This document shows positions 1-11,700 of a DNA stretch of 64,000 nt, piece after piece. Position 1 is the stretch's first letter; every line of letters begins with the position of its first letter. Position numbers and translations under genes: made by a program. Under the pieces are notes generated by a model. The model was not told the DNA's origin. It was given only the letters and a program-made list of their open reading frames with translations, and searched no databases. The DNA comes from Sitta carolinensis (taxonomy: Eukaryota > Chordata > Aves > Passeriformes > Sittidae): assembly GCA_032173965.1 (NCBI GenBank), contig CM063288.1:16410501-16474500 (forward strand), given 5' to 3'.

Positions 1-3000
1 CTGCAGGAATGTCTCTGCTACTGTGTCAGTTCTTGAAAGTGGTGGTGGTGAAGAACCACAGCACTGGGTATTTATGTAAGCACAGTGACCGAGCTGGGCC
101 AGGGCTGCCTTGCACTGCTCTGGCCCATGGTGCTGATTCTCACCAGCCCATGAACAGGTCTCCTCTGCACATCTGTTCTTCACAGAACCTTCGAGGACCA
201 CCTTCCTCTGAGCAGAGATGGCTCAGTGATTTATTGCACTGTCCTAGATAGCACGGCTCCTGCAAAGAACCAGCTACCATGCAAGGCTGCCAAGAAATTT
301 CAGCAGTGTGAGTCTAGGAACAAGCTGGGAGCCAGTATAACAATAGCAGCTATCATGAGGATTTCTCCTACGATCTTCCCTCCCATGTGTGAGGGAAAGC
401 ACAGAAAAGCAGCTTACCCATCCTGAGCCTGGCCAGCAGGATGCTCCCCCTCCTTGCTCCCAGCATGTAGCCTGATACAAAGGAAATTACCCCTTGCAGT
501 TTTTCCCAAGAGCTTCCTTCAAATTATGACCAGTGCAAAAACTTTTCTTCCTCTTGAATTCTACAGTCCTTATACTCTGCTTTTATTTAACACAAGCTCC
601 TGTATTCAACTGCTCATTTGTAGGGTGCAACTGCAATCAAGACCCTCCAGAAATCAATGAGCTATAAAACACACTAGGCATGATGTGAACTGATAGGTAT
701 GTATTGCCTGTTTACAAAAAGGATTATAGCAAGCAAGAGAAAATTTGTATTCCAAAGATGTCTATGATGCCAGGTCTTGCCTGAAGATCCTAACTCCTCT
801 CAAAGCCTAAATACATCTAACTGTCTAAGGCACTTATTAAGACACTTGCTGAGGGTTCTCTCCTGCTCCACGGCCTTACTGCATGTACGTACAGCAGAGC
901 ACTGCTCCCATGGCTGGCAGAATCACTTCTACAGCGACTGGCGATTGCTCATTCCCTCTCAGCTGAAACAGTTTTTTAAAACATGCTGTCTTTTAAATTA
1001 AGTACCAGTCTTAAGAAATAACTGCTAATATGGCTGGTGACAAGCAACTAGGTATTTCTTATTAAGTGGGATATTTTTCTCCACACAGTAACATCAAACT
1101 CATGTTCAGCAGCAATAGAGAGTTATTTTTTCTCTTTTTTTTTTTTTTGAGTGCTATTAACACATTCTTCAGTCTGACTTATGTTTGGAGATAGAAAGAT
1201 ATTTTTAGCTTTGCATCTCTTTTCTATACAGCGCTTGTACCAAATATTAACTCACACACTGAGAAAAAAAGGGCTTGGGTAAGAGGCAGGTAAATAATTG
1301 CCAGTGTGCACTGCATATGGGATTAACAGGGGTGTGCTCAGTAACTGCCTGTGACCCAGTGTACAAGATACAGTTGTGGTACAGAAAAATACAAACAGCT
1401 GTCTGGATAGAAGGTAAAGAAGAAACATGTTCAAAGCCGAGCTAAGAAGAAATGCCGTACAGTTGCTTAACAGGATAATGTTTACTACTGTTCATTACAT
1501 ACTCATAACACAGAAATAAAAAAATAACCCTCATCTGCTCATGCTGCCCCAAAATCTACTGCAATGCGATAAGAATGTCAAACATGGCACTATACCTTTG
1601 TCTTAGATGCTTTTGAAGTGGAAGACTTGAAGCGAAGCACCACCACAATTTTTTTAAATCATATTGTTCAGCAACATGGTCAAAACCAGAGCAAACAATC
1701 ATCCCGACAGATTCCTTGCAAATAGCTAGGGATACACTTAACATTTAAAACACCTCTGAAGCCTAATTTTGGCAACCTCCACAATGTTGAAAGAAAAGGG
1801 TCCTTAGAAAACCAAGTACATGAATCAACCTGAAACACTATTTATTTTTCTCCCTTTGTACATCTGGCAGTATAATGAAAATACGTGGAAATGTGGGGGT
1901 GAAAAGATGCCACCATGAGCATAACAAAGAATGGGGAATGAAGTAGCCTGAAGTCTCTGCCCCAAGTGCTGTTTTGAGTGTTGAGAGAACTTATCTGTGT
2001 GTGCATTAGGGGAGGTACAGTAAGAACAGGCAGCGAGAGGCTTGATAAGGTTTGTCTGGAATGAATTGTTCAGATCTTTGCCCACAACATAATGTAATAT
2101 ACCTCATACCACCAAGCTTACAGTGCTTCTCTTCGCAGTACTTTCAACCTGTCTTCCAGGTTTTGCTGTGAAGGATCTCTACCACAAGATGTTGAACTTG
2201 GACAAAAATATGCCAGAAGGATTTCTGCTACCATGGAAGGTCCTTGCCTTTAAATGCCACTGAGGTCCTCCATCCTGAACTGTCCAGAACCTTGTGTTGA
2301 AGAACAGTGATCTTCCTTTGCCTATGTCCAGACCAGCTGTAAAGAGGACATTCTTAGAGATGCTGCTGTTACAGTTTGCATTACTGTAGCCCTGTCAAAA
2401 CTCCTCTGATACACAGAAACAATGCTGCATATCTTCTGTGTTTGTTCTAGATTAATTTTTACATCTTAGCATCTTATCACTGCCCTTCATGGAATGCTCT
2501 TATTTTTGAGATCCAGAATCACGTGGTAAAACCAGACATGGATTTCATAACTTGTAAGTGGCTCCAAGTACATGAATTCACTCTAAGGTGGAATTATGAA
2601 AGGAAAGAGAGCCTGGCTGAAAACAAAATATTCTGATAGGAAGCCAATATTCTCACCAGGTGACTCAAAGACTGAAGAGAGCATAACTAACAGGCAGATT
2701 TGGCCTGTAACAAGGAATGTTACATAGGAGAGCAGATGAATTAATCCTAAAATATAATGCAGATGCTGAATAGATCCATATCAAAATAAATTTTAATTTT
2801 GACTAGGGTAAGTAACTAGACGAAAATGCAAACAGCAAATACTTATAAAGCAATTCCTATATATTAATTGTAACACTAAAAAAGAAAAAGTAGGTGGGCC
2901 TGCTTAGTCTGTAAATCAGCTTTAAAAATAAAAGACACAACAACAAAACCCAAAAAAGTATTTCTTATTCAAGATGGCTTTATTCACCACACAGCATGGT

Positions 3001-3703
3001 CAGTGGGTACCTTGCATGTATTGTAAATGCAGCAAATTCATGTTTGAAAGGAAATCATATTGTTTTTCAGTATGACCTCAAATCAATGCACACAACAAAC
3101 ACAGACTTTGGCAAATCAGTGATGTGCAAATTTTAAGATCTTCACCTTCCCAAGTACAGAGTATTGTGTTTTGAACACAATAACTCTCAAAACATTTATA
3201 TGCAACTGATGACCTTACAAGCCAGGCCCATCATAGCCCACCATCTATTCTGCTTGTAGAGTGGGTGGAAGCCACTCCATTCATCTCAGTTGAGACCTGA
3301 CAAGGAAAAGCCCTAACAGTCCATGGGAAGGCCTAACCTCTGCTGGAGTTCCCAGTTCCTCTGTAACACCGGGTGCAGAAGGAGCAAAGAAAATTCCTCA
3401 GGTCTGGGAAAAAGAGCCAAGGGAGTTGTCAGCAAGAGCTGACTTGGTACAGCTCACTCCTGTTCCTCACTGATCTTCCCGTGTTCTGGGCACGGCACAG
3501 CCAAGGGAACATGATCAGCCCCATCAATGTTTTCTCCTGGATCCAAAACCCAAGCATAAAAAGTTTTATCTGGCCCCCATACCTCTGCCTCTCTACTGCA
3601 TTTTGGGGAAGTGGAGTACTGAACCTTAAGCTCTCGGTCCCTTTTAAGCTTAGACAAACACAGAGCTTTTGTCTGTGTATCAAATTTTAAATTTTTCAGT
3701 AAG
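1..3703 (-). other. RBMS1: RBMS1 intron 2, left part; no gene seen
   Basis: AT-rich intron sequence without a recognisable exon, RNA gene or intact repeat. A run of 14 T lies at 1135-1148. The 3180-3700 part is richer in GC and has short open frames on both strands, but I recognise no protein in it. I found no match to the expected next RBMS1 exon (beginning YGKIVSTKAILDK). Confidence 0.7.
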
Positions 3704-3708
3704 GGGAA
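3704..3708. other. Target-site duplication, left copy (GGGAA)
   Basis: The five bases GGGAA directly precede the TG of the 5' LTR and are repeated directly after the CA of the 3' LTR. This marks integrase-mediated insertion. Confidence 0.9.
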
Positions 3709-4994
3709 TGTTGTAGTTTAGAAAAAATGAGTTTTTTCTGAACTTCAATGGTCAAACCAATGAGTGCTCAGGTTTAAAGACTGGCACCTAGTGTAGCCAC
3801 TGAGGACAAGGATCCGCCTCTGAGAACACAAGGGGTTAAAAGCAGAGGGCTCCCCGGAAAGCTCTCTCTTGGTTCCGGTCCCTGAGGACAGAGGGATCTC
3901 CCCTGCCAGCGGCTGGCTGGGCGAGGGAGAGGAAGCCATGCGGCCTGGGTGAGGTAGGGCCGGAACCTCGGGCACAGAGGGGGAGAAGAAAATCCTGCAG
4001 GATGGAAGGGTGGCAAACAGCCTTCTTTTCCCTTTCCCTCCCCCCCTTCCCCCCCCCGGAGGGAGACTGAGAAACCGTGTGTGTGATCTTCGTCACCTTG
4101 AAATTTAATATCAACAACTAGACAGCACGGCCGAAGGAGTATGGGGGGGTGGCGCGAGAAGAGTGCCCAACAGCAAAAATACCGTGAAAGTTCTAGGAAA
4201 ACAAAGCCCAAGATTTTAACTCTTTTTGTAAATGATGGAAACTTTATAAATGCTAATCCTCCTGAATTTGAAGAAGACAGATAGAAAGAACTGAACAAAG
4301 ATGATGAAAGTTTGTGTAAGTAGAAGATTGTTAGAGAATGCTGAAAAAAATCCTAAGTAGGAAGAAATGATAGAGTAACTTTGACTAGACTCTTTTGTAT
4401 AACCATGAACGGACTCATTTTTTTCCTATAACATAGAAACTGTATCTGGGGAGAGGCATTAGCTTGGAGCCAAGAGTAGACAGTAGTGTGAACAGAAATG
4501 AGAAGTATCCCCAAAATTTGAGAGGCTGTCGTTTCTTGGAACTAACCAAAGCATCTTTAAAAAGAGAAACCCTAGAAACAACTCTAGTCCATGCACAGTG
4601 GTAAGAGCACTGGACATGGAGGAAGAGGCCACGATGTGGTACAAGAAGGACTCCTATCTCTCCTCAACGAGCTGAGTACTGATTATCGGAAGAGTAATAA
4701 TAGACTGAAGATTAATTATCTAAAAGGTGGTAACGTGATAGAGAATTTTCAGTTTGTTTTGTTAAGTTGAGAACTGGTGGGGGGGGGGGGGGGGAGGAAG
4801 AGTGTTTTTTTTAAAGTTTCCATGTTCTTCTGTATGTGTCTTCTTTACCTATTATAAGTAATAAAGTTTTTTTCCTTTTGCTTTCTAAATTAGACACTGT
4901 TTTACTCTATTTTTGGTCACATCTCACAAAAAATACCAGGGACAGTATATCGTTATAGGGGCACTGGCCTTGTACCAACGTCAAACCTTTGACA
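3709..4994 (+). repeat. 5' LTR of the retroelement
   Basis: This LTR of 1286 bp starts TGTTGTAG and ends TTGACA. A TATAAA at 4245-4250 is a candidate promoter, which would put transcription start near 4275. An AATAAA at 4860-4865 is a candidate poly(A) signal, with T-rich sequence after it. The inferred R region would be unusually long (about 600 nt) and U5 short. A GC-rich C-run segment lies near 4039-4060 and a run of 16 G at 4779-4794. Antisense open frames in it are broken by indels relative to the 3' LTR and are not taken as genes. Confidence 0.92.
4779..4794 (+). repeat. G16 homopolymer in the 5' LTR
   Basis: Sixteen consecutive G. The matching position in the 3' LTR (6273-6284) has twelve, so the tract has changed length since insertion or is an assembly artefact. 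Confidence 0.9.
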
Positions 4995-4996
4995 TT

Positions 4997-5014
4997 TGGT
5001 TCCCTGACCGGGAA
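4997..5014 (+). promoter_or_regulatory. Primer binding site, tRNA-Glu type
   Basis: Two bases after the 5' LTR lie 18 bases, TGGTTCCCTGACCGGGAA. They are complementary to the 3' end of vertebrate tRNA-Glu including its CCA tail, as I recall that tRNA. Complementarity resumes after one extra A (ATCGAACC). This is the site where a tRNA primes minus-strand DNA synthesis. Confidence 0.88.
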
Positions 5015-5184
5015 ATCGAACCAAATTCTAAATGAAAAAAAAAAGAGAAAATAAAACAAGACTGTGAGATAAGATCAGAGAAAAAGAACAAAACATGTAT
5101 CAAAATAAACTAATAGTGAAATTTAGATGTAGAGAAAAATATTTAGTGTCTTTTGTAATAATTTTAAAATGGGTATGTGTTCTC

Positions 5185-5201
5185 AGAGGCGAAGGGTGGA
5201 A
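5185..5201 (+). promoter_or_regulatory. Candidate polypurine tract
   Basis: The sequence AGAGGCGAAGGGTGGAA lies directly before the 3' LTR. It is purine rich with one C (5190) and one T (5197). Its position is right for the primer of plus-strand synthesis; the interruptions make it an imperfect tract. Confidence 0.65.
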
Positions 5202-6483
5202 TGTCGTAGTTTAGAAAAAATGAGTTTTTTCTGAACTTCAATGGTCAAACCAATGAGTGCTCAGGTTTAAAGACTGGCACCTAGTGTAGCCACTGAGGAC
5301 AAGGATCCGCCTCTGAGAACACAAGGGGTTAAAAGCAGAGGGCTCCCGGAAAGCTCTCTCTTGGTTCCGGTCCCTGAGGACAGAGGGATCTCCCCTGCCC
5401 AGCGGCTGGCTGGGCGAGGGAGAGGAAGCCATGCGGCCTGGGTGAGGTAGGGCCGGAACCTCGGGCACAGAGGGGGAGAAGAAAATCCTGCAGGATGGAA
5501 GGGTGGCAAACAGCCTTCTTTTCCCTTTCCCTCCCCCCCTTCCCCCCCCCCGGAGGGAGACTGAGAAACCGTGTGTGTGATCTTCGTCACCTTGAAATTT
5601 AATATCAACAACTAGACAGCACGGCCGAAGGAGTATGGGGGGGTGGCGCGAGAAGAGTGCCCAACAGCAAAAATACCGTGAAAGTTCTAGGAAAACAAAG
5701 CCCAAGATTTTAACCCTTTTTGTAAATGATGGAAACTTTATAAATGCTAATCCTCCTGAATTTGAAGAAGACAGATAGAAAGAACTGAACAAAGATGATG
5801 AAAGTTTGTGTAAGTAGAAGATTGTCAGAGAACGCTGAAAAAAATCCTAAGTAGGAAGAAATGATAGAGTAACTTTGACTAGACTCTTTTGTATAACCAT
5901 GAACGGACTCATTTTTTTCCTATAACATAGAAACTGTATCTGGGGAGAGGCATTAGCTTGGAGCCAAGAGTAGACAGTAGTGTGAACAGAAATGAGAAGT
6001 ATCCCCAAAATTTGAGAGGCTGTCGTTTCTTGGAACTAACCAAAGCATCTTTAAAAAGAGAAACCCTAGAAACAACTCTAGTCCATGCACAGTGGTAAGA
6101 GCACTGGACATGGAGGAAGAGGCCACGATGTGGTACAAGAAGGACTCCTATCTCTCCTCAACGAGCTGAGTACTGATTATCGGAAGAGTAATAATAGACT
6201 GAAGATTAATTATCTAAAAGGTGGTAACGTGATAGAGAATTTTCAGTTTGTTTTGTTAAGTTGAGAACTGGTGGGGGGGGGGGGAGGAAGAGGTTTTTTT
6301 TAAAGTTTCCATGTTCTTCTGTATGTGTCTTCTTTACCTATTATAAGTAATAAAGTTTTTTTCCTTTTACTTTCTAAATTAGACACTGTTTTACTCTATT
6401 TTTGGTCACATCTCACAAAAAATACCAGGGACAGTATATCGTTATAGGGGCACTGGCCTTGTACCAACGTCAAACCTTTGACA
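5202..6483 (+). repeat. 3' LTR of the retroelement
   Basis: This LTR of 1282 bp starts TGTCGTAG and ends TTGACA, so its ends form a perfect TGTC/GACA inverted pair. TATAAA is at 5739-5744 and AATAAA at 6349-6354. Differences from the 5' LTR that I could align include TGTC for TGTT at the start, TCAGAGAACG for TTAGAGAATG near 5824-5833, CCC for CTC near 5714, A for G near 6369, a shorter G run (12 instead of 16) and single-C indels. Such low divergence implies recent insertion. Confidence 0.92.
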
Positions 6484-6488
6484 GGGAA
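6484..6488. other. Target-site duplication, right copy (GGGAA)
   Basis: GGGAA directly follows the terminal ACA of the 3' LTR and matches 3704-3708. Both copies being intact shows the two LTRs belong to one insertion with no later rearrangement. Confidence 0.9.
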
Positions 6489-8677
6489 TTTCAGAAGATA
6501 ATTGTCAATACAACACTACTAGTCCTTGTGATAGAATACTCTGATCCCACTCTTTAGTTATGGATAAATGTTTCTTACAAAAACTTGATAAAGAAACTTA
6601 TTCAATCCAGCAGAATACTGAGTTTAGAGAACAGAATCAAACCATATGGTTTCCATTTTTAAATTCTTCCTCACCACATCTATGCCCTCGTTCAAAAGGA
6701 AACATTACTGAGAACATTTTGTCCGTATTTTGTTTTCTGTTGTTGGAAGACACGTTGTTCTTTGAGAAACTCTTTGGAATACGCAGTTGCTTCAAGGCCA
6801 TCACGCACCTAAAGGTTTTCTACCAGAACATAAGTATCTACCACCAAAAGCTGGATCAATCATTTCAAGTGCATAATTAAACATTACATAAAAAGTTGCA
6901 GTTATACTTTTATATTTTTATTTTCCAAGTTAATGATTATGGATGTTCTAGCTTAGTATGAGTTCAGTTTTGAAATTGTTATAGATTTGGTGAATTTATT
7001 TGGTTTAGTAAAGTCTCCTAGCTTCAGATATTCAAGCACTGGGTTAACCAATGCCAACAGACGTGCCCTGTTTCAGGCATTAGACCATATTTTTCACTAT
7101 ATGCAAAACAGAACTTACTTGAGTACCTAAATTAAAGTATTATTTTGATGACATGGCATTAAATGATCATGTGGTTTTGACATAAAGCTAGTTCCTTACT
7201 TTCTTACTAACTGTCCCTTTGACTCTCTGGTACTTCACAAGAAAGATGATATTTTCAAAATACCCAAATAACCAAGTAGTTCTCATTTTTATTTATTATT
7301 ACTTTATTTGGGAGATAAATAATACCTCCAAATAAATTAGAATTTATTATTATAAAAGCCAACTACTGTTTTGTCTTTACAAAATTACAAAAATTACATT
7401 TTGTCTATTAATGTAAAGACTACTTTTGAGATTTGCCTACTAAAAATACAGGGAAAAAAGATCCCCTGACCAAAAAAGCCAAAAAACCCAAGGCTCCTCG
7501 TAACCTTGCCTTTACTGACAAATCAATATTCTTATATACGGCTGTAAACTCTTCATTAAGATTAGCGAAGCTGTCTTCACAAGATGTCTATGTTTAACTC
7601 TTCTTTTAAATTTCATTTCCATTTTCAATAAGGATCAGTGTATGTCATCATCATTACCAGTGCAATTACCAACATCTCCACAGTGCAAACTATTGTTATT
7701 TTGGTACAAATAATTTTATCTTCAGTCTCAGTATTTCCCTGAGCAGTAATCAAAAGCAGCAAAACCATATGCAAGCCCTGATATTTTCTCATGTCTTACA
7801 GTTGTCTGTCCTTACAGGAGGAGATGCTTTGTACAATTGACATACACTATTTAGTAAAGTGTGAACAAATGCCCTCTAAGTTTCTTGGACAATATTAATT
7901 TCAACAGATGAAAAGCAGTATTTTATGAATAGGTATTTGGTTTGTAGTGTACAGGCTCTACACAAATGTAAATTCTCCTTAGAAGTAAAAATAATCAGGA
8001 ATTCAAAATCCTAATGGACAGTGGAGTGATACACAGAAAAAAAATTTTGGAAATTATTACTTTTCAGCTACCCAATTTTCTATTCCCAAGTGTAGTTATT
8101 TCCTGGTTCAGACAAAGATAAGCTATGGGGACAGGCAAGATATGTATTTAGAATCAGGAAATGTTTGCTTCCTTCTGCCCTTGCTTTGTAGAGATGTGAA
8201 TAACCTCTATCCATTCCTTAGAAGCTGACTGAAATTCAAGGGAAAAGAGACCTGTTAGCATCCTACAGCTATTTTTATTACATTTTCCAAAGCTTTTTCA
8301 ATTAATATGATCCTTGTTGCACAACAACTTGATTATCTTAAAAGCAAGACCCATTGCACGTCATTCTTTTATTTAACACAGCTGAGGAAGACTTTGGGTT
8401 TTAATGTCTCTGGGCATTTTAAACATTTCAGAAATATTACAGCTGACGCTTAAGCAGTTTTCCCAGTGTGACTTTCTTAATGAACAGACTTTCAACAACA
8501 GCCTGCAGAGGTGTTTTCTCTGTCAATCTTAAATCAACAAAAAAGTAAGGGCATGTTTATTTAGTTTTATTTTATAAGGGTAATAATAGTGCAATATGTG
8601 AAAAAGTAGTTATTCTTCACTACTATGACAACACAGTCATGGGGGGAAAGAGAATTAAAAATAATCTGTTAAGTATG

Positions 8678-8683
<6 letters not shown>

Positions 8684-8711
<28 letters not shown>
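8684..8711. repeat. (CA)14 microsatellite
   Basis: Fourteen uninterrupted CA units preceded by TATGTGCGCG. The whole of 8674-8711 alternates pyrimidine and purine, and 8676-8687 is a perfect palindrome (TGTGCGCGCACA). Confidence 0.95.
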
Positions 8712-11700
8712 TTCCCAGCAAAAAGCTTTTGGAGCTGGAGGGGAAGGCTCTCATATTATGCCCTGTCAGGCATCAAGAAGAATTCTGCTGATGTTACTTT
8801 GAGAAAAAAAAACAACAGCTGTAGAATCAATTAAAAAACATTTAAAAACGTAAGTACAAAATCTTTACATTAGGGTTTTTGGGGGCTTTTTCTGTCAATT
8901 TAAAAGAAAGAAAAAGGCTAATTCTGAAGGACGAACCTGTAACTTCTATTCTAGGCTCTGACAAGTTTATCAGTATCTGCAGCCTCAGCCGCTCCACTGA
9001 GGATGTGAATTCAGACACTTGGCAGAGCTATGATTAATAATCACTCTCTCTTCAGGGAGAGATGTTTGTCAAAGCACTCAATCTTGGCCTATCCTTGCTC
9101 AGCTGCAACATGATTTTTACTACTAAACATATGGCACCTAATTTCCATTAAATCTTCCATAGGCTAACAAAAGAATTCTGCTCAGCATTATGGTAGGGAG
9201 AGGCAACAGCTCTAGACACTGAAAAAGGAGAGGGCAATAGCAGCTAAAGTGGTAGAGTTGACCTCTTGCCCTACAATGGAGATCAGCTTTCATATTTCAT
9301 AGACACCTAAAGATTCTCATCAACCTAATGACTCTTATGAAAGCCAGAATATGAACAGGCTGGTCCTAAATTTGTTGATTGCATAGCTGTTTTAACTGTA
9401 GACACAAGATGTCACATGCTGTGAAGAAAAATGGAATTTCAAGCAACAAATTGTGAAAAACGATCCCGTTCTGTGCTTCTTGCTGCCTCTGCCCCGGCAG
9501 TAACCCAACCTGACTTCTGACAAGCTGAGGTGATTTTACATAATCTCTGAACCATCTGCTAGGCTATCTGTCAGTTCAGTAGCCTTGTTACTTTACAGTT
9601 TATAGGTTAAGCAGGATAAATAACCTATCAGAAATACAAACAGATTTGCCTCTTTGACACACTTTGAAGTGCAAGTATTGTCTAAGTAATTATAGCTTGC
9701 TTACTTCTAAACGGAAGAAAAAGAAAATAAAAATCAAAGTAATGCATTAAAACAAATGTGTATTCTTTCAGAAAAGGAAATTGTTTATCATAATCTTCAC
9801 AGCTTATGAAATCAATAGTACAGCAAAACCAAAGTGATTTTTCCTAACTAATTTTTGCCTGCACTTTAAGGAGATTTTTCTCTTTACCCATTTAAAAACA
9901 CACATGTGAAGTATTTTTAAATGTGTAAACTATGCAGAGTTATGGTTTTCAAACATCTGTTTGCAGGGACACAATTGCTGGTTAACATTAAAAGTGTTGT
10001 TTCCTGCCAAAGATCTATTTGGTTTGTTAACCAATGAGAGTGAAAGACCACTCTGGTTTTCCTTATAAATTATGTGGCATTGTTCCTTTGAGAAAAATAT
10101 TTAAATATGAAGAAATGTGCGTGAGTTAGATAGAATGGTCTAGAAACTAATTTGCTAATACTCTGCTTCTAATACAGAATATCGTAATTTTGCAAAGTGC
10201 TCTTCCACTGAAAGAATTACAGAAAGTTTTACCGTAAGACATGGAACTGAGGATCCTTTGTATGAAAATAGTTTGCAGTTATTCAGATAGCCACAAACAA
10301 TAAATCTTGGAATTATCATAAATTATCATAAGTCAACTAACATGCATTAAGATGGTCCAAACAAGAAGTTGCCAGTACATGTTACATCAGAAAAATCAAG
10401 GACTCTGCCCCTCAGTGTCTGCCTCACAAAGTAGGCTGCACTTCCTAATCTCTAGTGTCCAGCATCCAGTTCAGCAGTTCTGGTTTTACAAAAAGAAAAA
10501 AAAAAAACAAGAAAAAAAGATAATTCAATTAAAAGAATTAAAAGATACCTGGAATTCCTGGCTAACTCGTTTTTTTAGTACTACCATCACTCTTACTTAA
10601 GAAAACACATGATAATCTACGTATTCTGCAGCAATTTGCATGTACCACTACTGCAAGGCTATTCAAGTATATGGGAAGAGGTTACAGTTTCCTACTGTTA
10701 TGACATGGAAGAAGAAAACCATGTTATTTTAAGAAAGCAAATGGTCTCACCCTGTTGTTTTCTTACCCTAGTACAACAGAATGGACACAAATTATGTGCT
10801 GAAAAAAAATCTGCATTTTACAAAAAAACTGAGAGCTTGAAAGAATGTTATTTGCAAATAAATTATCATAGTTTCTGTGGCTCTCAGAAAGAATATAAAA
10901 GATATGAGAGCATGGGGGTTTATATAGCCACAAAAGATACAAGGGGTTTTTTTCTTAATAATTCATTTGCAAGCATAACAGGAAAGTACCAAAGAGGTTC
11001 AAATTACAAATCTCAAATGTTGTTTCTACAGCCTAGTGATTTTTTTTGTCTTTTTCTTTATACTGAGAAATGGTCACTACTCAGGACAATGATTTGGGAG
11101 GATGAGAAATTAACCAATAAATGCTAAAATTTATTTATAAGCCGAGCTCATGGCAGGTCTGCAGACGTGCATGTATTGATTTACCACTGCTCACTGTTTT
11201 AATCTGAAAACATGGCAGTATTTCCACACTCAACCATAAATCTTGGCAAATTTCAGCCTCAATGATTTTGCAGAGCCTACACTAACAGCTTGAAGGAATA
11301 AAACTATGAAGACATAACAGAGCAGTTCTTTTATTCATAACTCTTTCCTCTTCCCTCTGTTAAATAGTAGAGATTAGCTTGAGAGCATAAATGAGTCTCT
11401 CTACCTGAAGACCTTTTATTTTTCAATTCCTCCTCCTCCATTCAAGGCAGTCAAATTCAGTCATTGTCAGCATATGATGCATTGTCCAATATTTTGACTT
11501 CTCCTAAGCATATTTTTTTCTTGTGGGAGGGAATTAAGGAAAAGGCAAAGGGAAAATAAAATCATTTATCTACACTAGCCAATACTTTTTCTCTTGTTCA
11601 GTCAGAACAATATAAATCAAAATGATTTTATCATCTGGCTACAGATGTAGCCAGTGTGAGATTACCTCCTCTCTGGATAGATAGGCAGACACCTATTAAT

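Larger units (their letters stand above)
4995..5201 (+). other. Internal region of the retroelement
   Basis: These 207 bases between the LTRs contain the primer binding site at the left, an A-rich middle with poly-A runs, and a purine-rich tract at the right. There is no coding sequence of retroviral type. Any packaging signal would have to lie here or in the transcribed part of the 5' LTR. Confidence 0.9.
3709..6483 (+). mobile_element. Young non-autonomous LTR retroelement with a 207-bp interior
   Basis: This is a complete LTR element of about 2.8 kb, antisense to RBMS1 in its intron. Two LTRs (3709-4994 and 5202-6483) align end to end with about five substitutions and a few homopolymer indels by eye. 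They begin TG and end CA, and the element is flanked by a 5-bp duplication GGGAA. A primer binding site matching tRNA-Glu follows the 5' LTR, and a purine-rich tract precedes the 3' LTR. The interior is only about 207 bp and A-rich, with no gag, protease, polymerase or envelope sequence. The element could therefore move only with proteins supplied in trans. The layout resembles plant TRIM elements, but the LTRs are much longer than in those. It could alternatively be an internally deleted endogenous retrovirus that spread. The retroviral class is unresolved: 5-bp duplications occur in ERV1 and ERVL groups. Structure is very clear; family name is not. Confidence 0.93.

Noticed and set aside
3180..3703. 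A second, older LTR just left of the element
   Set aside because: The GC-richer composition suggested a repeat, but I found no paired copy, no TG/CA ends and no poly(A) signal to support it.
3774..4298. 174-codon antisense open frame in the 5' LTR
   Set aside because: The copy in the 3' LTR changes frame after single-C indels, so the reading frame is not maintained even between two recent copies. It is antisense to the element and matches no protein I know.
5238..5792. 184-codon antisense open frame in the 3' LTR
   Set aside because: Same region as above; its C-terminal part is in a different frame from the 5' LTR copy. Treated as chance in a GC-rich stretch.
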